Shown here in pieces: positions 33,132-35,259 of a stretch of DNA of 35,259 nt. How positions within the stretch are numbered: the stretch's first letter is position 1; every line of letters starts with the position of its first letter. Source of the DNA: an uncultured Clostridia bacterium (GTDB taxonomy: Bacteria; Bacillota; Clostridia; Christensenellales; Pumilibacteraceae); contig CANDGE010000008.1 of assembly GCA_947384195.1 (NCBI GenBank), positions 1-35,259 of the forward strand. Reading direction: 5' to 3'. Made by a program: the position numbers and the translations under genes. The notes under the pieces were generated by a model, which was given only the letters and a program-made list of their open reading frames with translations, searched no databases and was not told the DNA's origin.

Positions 33132-35009
33132 ATGAATAAAACTGTATCGTTCTTTCCAAATTGCAAAAAGCACAAAACGCCGATAGGCGCGGCGACTGTC
33201 AACGAGCCGATCGAGCTCACGCTCGAATTTACGCGGCCGCAAAACCCGTCGGAGGTGTTTTTGGTTTTGACCAAGGACGGCGAGGACGCCGTGCGTTACG
33301 CCATGAACGCGGTCAAGGACGAAGACGGCGCGTATACGTATTCCATTGCGGTCAAGGTCACCAGCGCGGGACTGTACTTTTATCACTTCGAGATACAAAA
33401 CGAAGAGCAATCGTTCCGCGTCGGGAGCGACGTCGATCTGCACGCATTGCTCGGCAAGGGCGGCGAGTGGCAGCTCACCGTCACGGCGGACGAGTATAAA
33501 CCGACGGCGCTCGACGGCGGCGTGATATACGAGATAGTGCCCGACAGATTCTTTATCGGCGGCGAGCGCAACAAGACGAAAAGCTATGCGACTTACCGCG
33601 ACGATTGGGGCGGCGTGCCCGAGTTCGCGCCCGATAAGGACGGCAAGATCCGTAACGCCGACTTTTTCGGCGGGAATATTAAAGGTATTGCCAAAAAGCT
33701 TACATATTTGAAAAACCTGGGCGTTACGTGCCTGTATTTGACGCCGATATTCGAGGCGCGGTCCAATCACAAATACGACGTGGGCAATTATATGCGCGTA
33801 GATCCCGACTTCGGTACGATAGACGATCTTAAAGACCTGATCAAAAAGGCGGGCAAGCGCGGGATAAAGATAATTTTGGAAGGCGTGTTTTCGCATACGG
33901 GCGACGACAGTATTTACTTCAATAAGTACGGCAATTACGACGGAACGGGCGCGTTCCAATCGGTCAAGTCGCCTTATTATTCGTGGTACAAATTCAAACA
34001 GTGGAACAACGACTACGAGTGCCGCGACAACATAGATATCATGCCGTCCGTCGACGATCGCAATACGCTGTACGACGAGTTTGTCAACGGGCATGAGGGC
34101 GTTGTCAGATATTGGACGCGGCTCGGTCTGGGCGGATGGAAGCTCGACGTTTGCGAGCAGTTGTCCGACGGGTTTATAGAGCACTGTGCAACGGCTGTCA
34201 AAAAGGAAAACGCAGACGCCGTCGTTTACGGCGAAGTGTTCGTCGATGCGTCCAATATGATAATCAACGGGCAAAGACGGTGCTTCGTAGGCAACGGCAA
34301 GCTCGACAGCGTGACCAACTATCCGTTCAAGGAAGACATACTCAATTTCGTAAGATGCGGCGACAGCAGTCGGCTCGACAATACGGTCGGGTTTGTGGTA
34401 AACAACTATCCCAAGCACACCGTCGACTGTTTGATGAACGTGCTCGGCAATCACGATACCGCGCGGCTCATGACGGTGCTCGGCGATAACGGCGACGTTT
34501 CGGATAAAAAGAAAAAGTCGACGGCAAAGGTCAAAAACAGAGAGGAAGCAGTAAAACTCGTCAAGCTTGCATCCGCATTGCAGTATACCTTACCCGGCGT
34601 GCCGTGCCTGTATTACGGCGACGAGATCGGCATGGAAGGGTTTGAAGACCCGTTCAACAGAAAATGTTATCCGTGGGGCGGCGACGAGATAGATAAAGAT
34701 TTGCTCAAATGGTATAAAAAGCTCGGCGCGGTGCGAGCGAACGAGCGCGAAATTTTTGCTCACGGCAAGTATTGCGGAGTGGATACCGAACACGGCGTGA
34801 TGTTCTTTAAGCGCAAGCTCGACGACCAAACGGTGTACGTGATAGTCAATAATTCGGGTAGCGAGTACGAGCCGAAACTGCCCAATGGCGATTATACCGA
34901 TTTGATGACTTTTAAACCGTTCGTCGGCAAGGTCGCCGATAAACAGGCGGTCTTATTCAAATCCACCAAACAGACCAAGTTCCCCGAAAAACCGAAAAAG
35001 AAAAGTTGA
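33132..35009 (+). CDS. GH13 alpha-amylase/neopullulanase-like enzyme
   Basis: The 625-residue protein has an N-terminal beta-sandwich (residues 1-120, like the CBM34/N domain of GH13_20 enzymes). The barrel starts VIYEIVPDRFFIGG. Catalytic residues are D339 in GWKLDVCEQ, E368 in VYGEVFVDA, and H441-D442 in LGNHDTARL. Region I reads E250-GVFS-H255, with Glu where most GH13 proteins have Asp. There is no signal peptide, so it probably degrades intracellular maltodextrin or glycogen products. GGGAGG precedes the ATG. Last gene of the glycogen cluster; 88 bp from glgP, with no clear promoter between. A maltogenic amylase or cyclomaltodextrinase activity is equally possible. Confidence 0.92.
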   Translation: MNKTVSFFPNCKKHKTPIGAATVNEPIELTLEFTRPQNPSEVFLVLTKDGEDAVRYAMNAVKDEDGAYTYSIAVKVTSAGLYFYHFEIQNEEQSFRVGSDVDLHALLGKGGEWQLTVTADEYKPTALDGGVIYEIVPDRFFIGGERNKTKSYATYRDDWGGVPEFAPDKDGKIRNADFFGGNIKGIAKKLTYLKNLGVTCLYLTPIFEARSNHKYDVGNYMRVDPDFGTIDDLKDLIKKAGKRGIKIILEGVFSHTGDDSIYFNKYGNYDGTGAFQSVKSPYYSWYKFKQWNNDYECRDNIDIMPSVDDRNTLYDEFVNGHEGVVRYWTRLGLGGWKLDVCEQLSDGFIEHCATAVKKENADAVVYGEVFVDASNMIINGQRRCFVGNGKLDSVTNYPFKEDILNFVRCGDSSRLDNTVGFVVNNYPKHTVDCLMNVLGNHDTARLMTVLGDNGDVSDKKKKSTAKVKNREEAVKLVKLASALQYTLPGVPCLYYGDEIGMEGFEDPFNRKCYPWGGDEIDKDLLKWYKKLGAVRANEREIFAHGKYCGVDTEHGVMFFKRKLDDQTVYVIVNNSGSEYEPKLPNGDYTDLMTFKPFVGKVADKQAVLFKSTKQTKFPEKPKKKS

Positions 35010-35025
35010 TACGGCGCAAAATCGT

Positions 35026-35054
35026 TTGGAAAAAGCGAACTAACATGTTATAAT
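35026..35054 (+). promoter_or_regulatory. Promoter of the tRNA region
   Basis: TTGGAA (35026-35031), a 17-bp spacer and TATAAT (35049-35054), reading toward the tRNA-like duplicate and tRNA-Arg. Confidence 0.65.
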
Positions 35055-35078
35055 GATTAAGCTTAAAAAAAGCAAAAC

Positions 35079-35155
35079 TTCTTGTGATAAAAAGCAAGGA
35101 TATAAGCGCCCGTAGCACGGCTGTCAGTATCAAATGACGAGAATGGAACGGGGAA
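35079..35155 (+). pseudogene. Degenerate duplicate of the tRNA-Arg leader and 5' half
   Basis: CTTGTGATAAAAAGCAAGG followed by ATAAGCGCCCGTAGC mirrors CTTGTGTAAAAGCAAGG followed by ATAAGCACCCGTAGC at 35185-35220, about 102 bp downstream. After GCCCGTAGC the copy decays: GCACGGCTG-TC-AGTATCA against GCTCAGCTGGATAGAGTATCA. No anticodon stem, T arm or 3' acceptor strand can be built, so it is not a working tRNA. Confidence 0.55.
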
Positions 35156-35207
35156 AGAAAAACAAAAGTATATAAGCAAACGTCCTTGTGTAAAAGCAAG
35201 GGCATAA

Positions 35208-35259
35208 GCACCCGTAGCTCAGCTGGATAGAGTATCAGATTCCGATTCTGAGGGTCGCA
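35208..35259 (+). tRNA. tRNA-Arg (CCG), 5' part, cut by window end
   Basis: GCACCCG (acceptor 5' strand), TA, a D arm GCTCAGCTGGATAGAGT and an anticodon arm TCAGA-TTCCGAT-TCTGA give anticodon CCG, reading the Arg codon CGG. The variable loop begins (GGGTCGCA), and the T arm and 3' acceptor lie outside the window. Confidence 0.9.

Noticed and set aside
30596..33274. 892-codon open frame antisense to glgP
   Set aside because: It is a shadow of the GC-rich phosphorylase gene; the translation has no domain, starts without a ribosome site and overlaps a certain gene completely.

Overview
The window looks like chromosome from an uncultured anaerobic Firmicute, probably a gut Clostridium-like lineage. 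This is inferred from style: TTGACA-17-TATAAT promoters, AGGAGG-type ribosome sites, intrinsic terminators, an FMN riboswitch in front of an ECF S-component, BspA-type leucine-rich lipoproteins and a YhaO/YhaN pair. Coding DNA is GC-rich with frequent ATA isoleucine codons, while spacers are AT-rich. No 16S gene or other firm taxonomic marker is present.

Layout. (1) 91-7343 is bounded by two near-identical 127-bp inverted repeats (one mismatch), each holding a bidirectional terminator hairpin between convergent genes. Inside are a nucleotidyltransferase-fold gene (-), a long disordered coiled-coil protein (-), and a divergent pair of a beta-helix (GLUG-like) protein and a type I pullulanase (+). 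(2) 7353-9710 is a minus-strand accessory patch: a zinc-ribbon ORF starting at ATA, a collapsed hsdS remnant, an unknown 419-aa protein, and a DUF3592-like membrane protein that has probably lost its second membrane helix by frameshift. (3) 10098-19089 is a plus-strand operon: GH78-like rhamnosidase, MGDG-synthase-like glycosyltransferase, PlsC-like acyltransferase, orphan ParA, and a YhaO/SbcD nuclease with a YhaN/SbcC ATPase that carries a membrane hairpin. A strong terminator ends it. (4) 19356-22180 encodes two tandem paralogous membrane proteins that share a C-terminal RPTxGYKGIxRK motif. (5) 22464-25334 is a large BspA-like lipoprotein whose promoter spacer contains a G10 tract. (6) 25534-26548 is ribU (-) with its FMN riboswitch, attenuator and consensus promoter. 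(7) 26856-35009 is a glycogen cluster, glgB-glgA-glgP-GH13 amylase, with no glgC or glgD in view. (8) The window ends in a promoter, a decayed tRNA-like duplicate and the 5' part of tRNA-Arg(CCG).

How the genes fit together. GlgA elongates, GlgB branches, GlgP phosphorolyses, and the GH13 enzyme and pullulanase trim and debranch; none has a visible signal peptide, so this is an intracellular glycogen cycle. The 10-19 kb operon mixes glycolipid and phospholipid synthesis with chromosome partition and DNA-end processing functions. The points most worth checking are the G10 promoter (likely phase-variable surface expression), the 127-bp inverted repeats (likely invertible 7-kb segment), the histone-H1-like tail on GlgB, and the paralogous GYKGI-tail membrane proteins.
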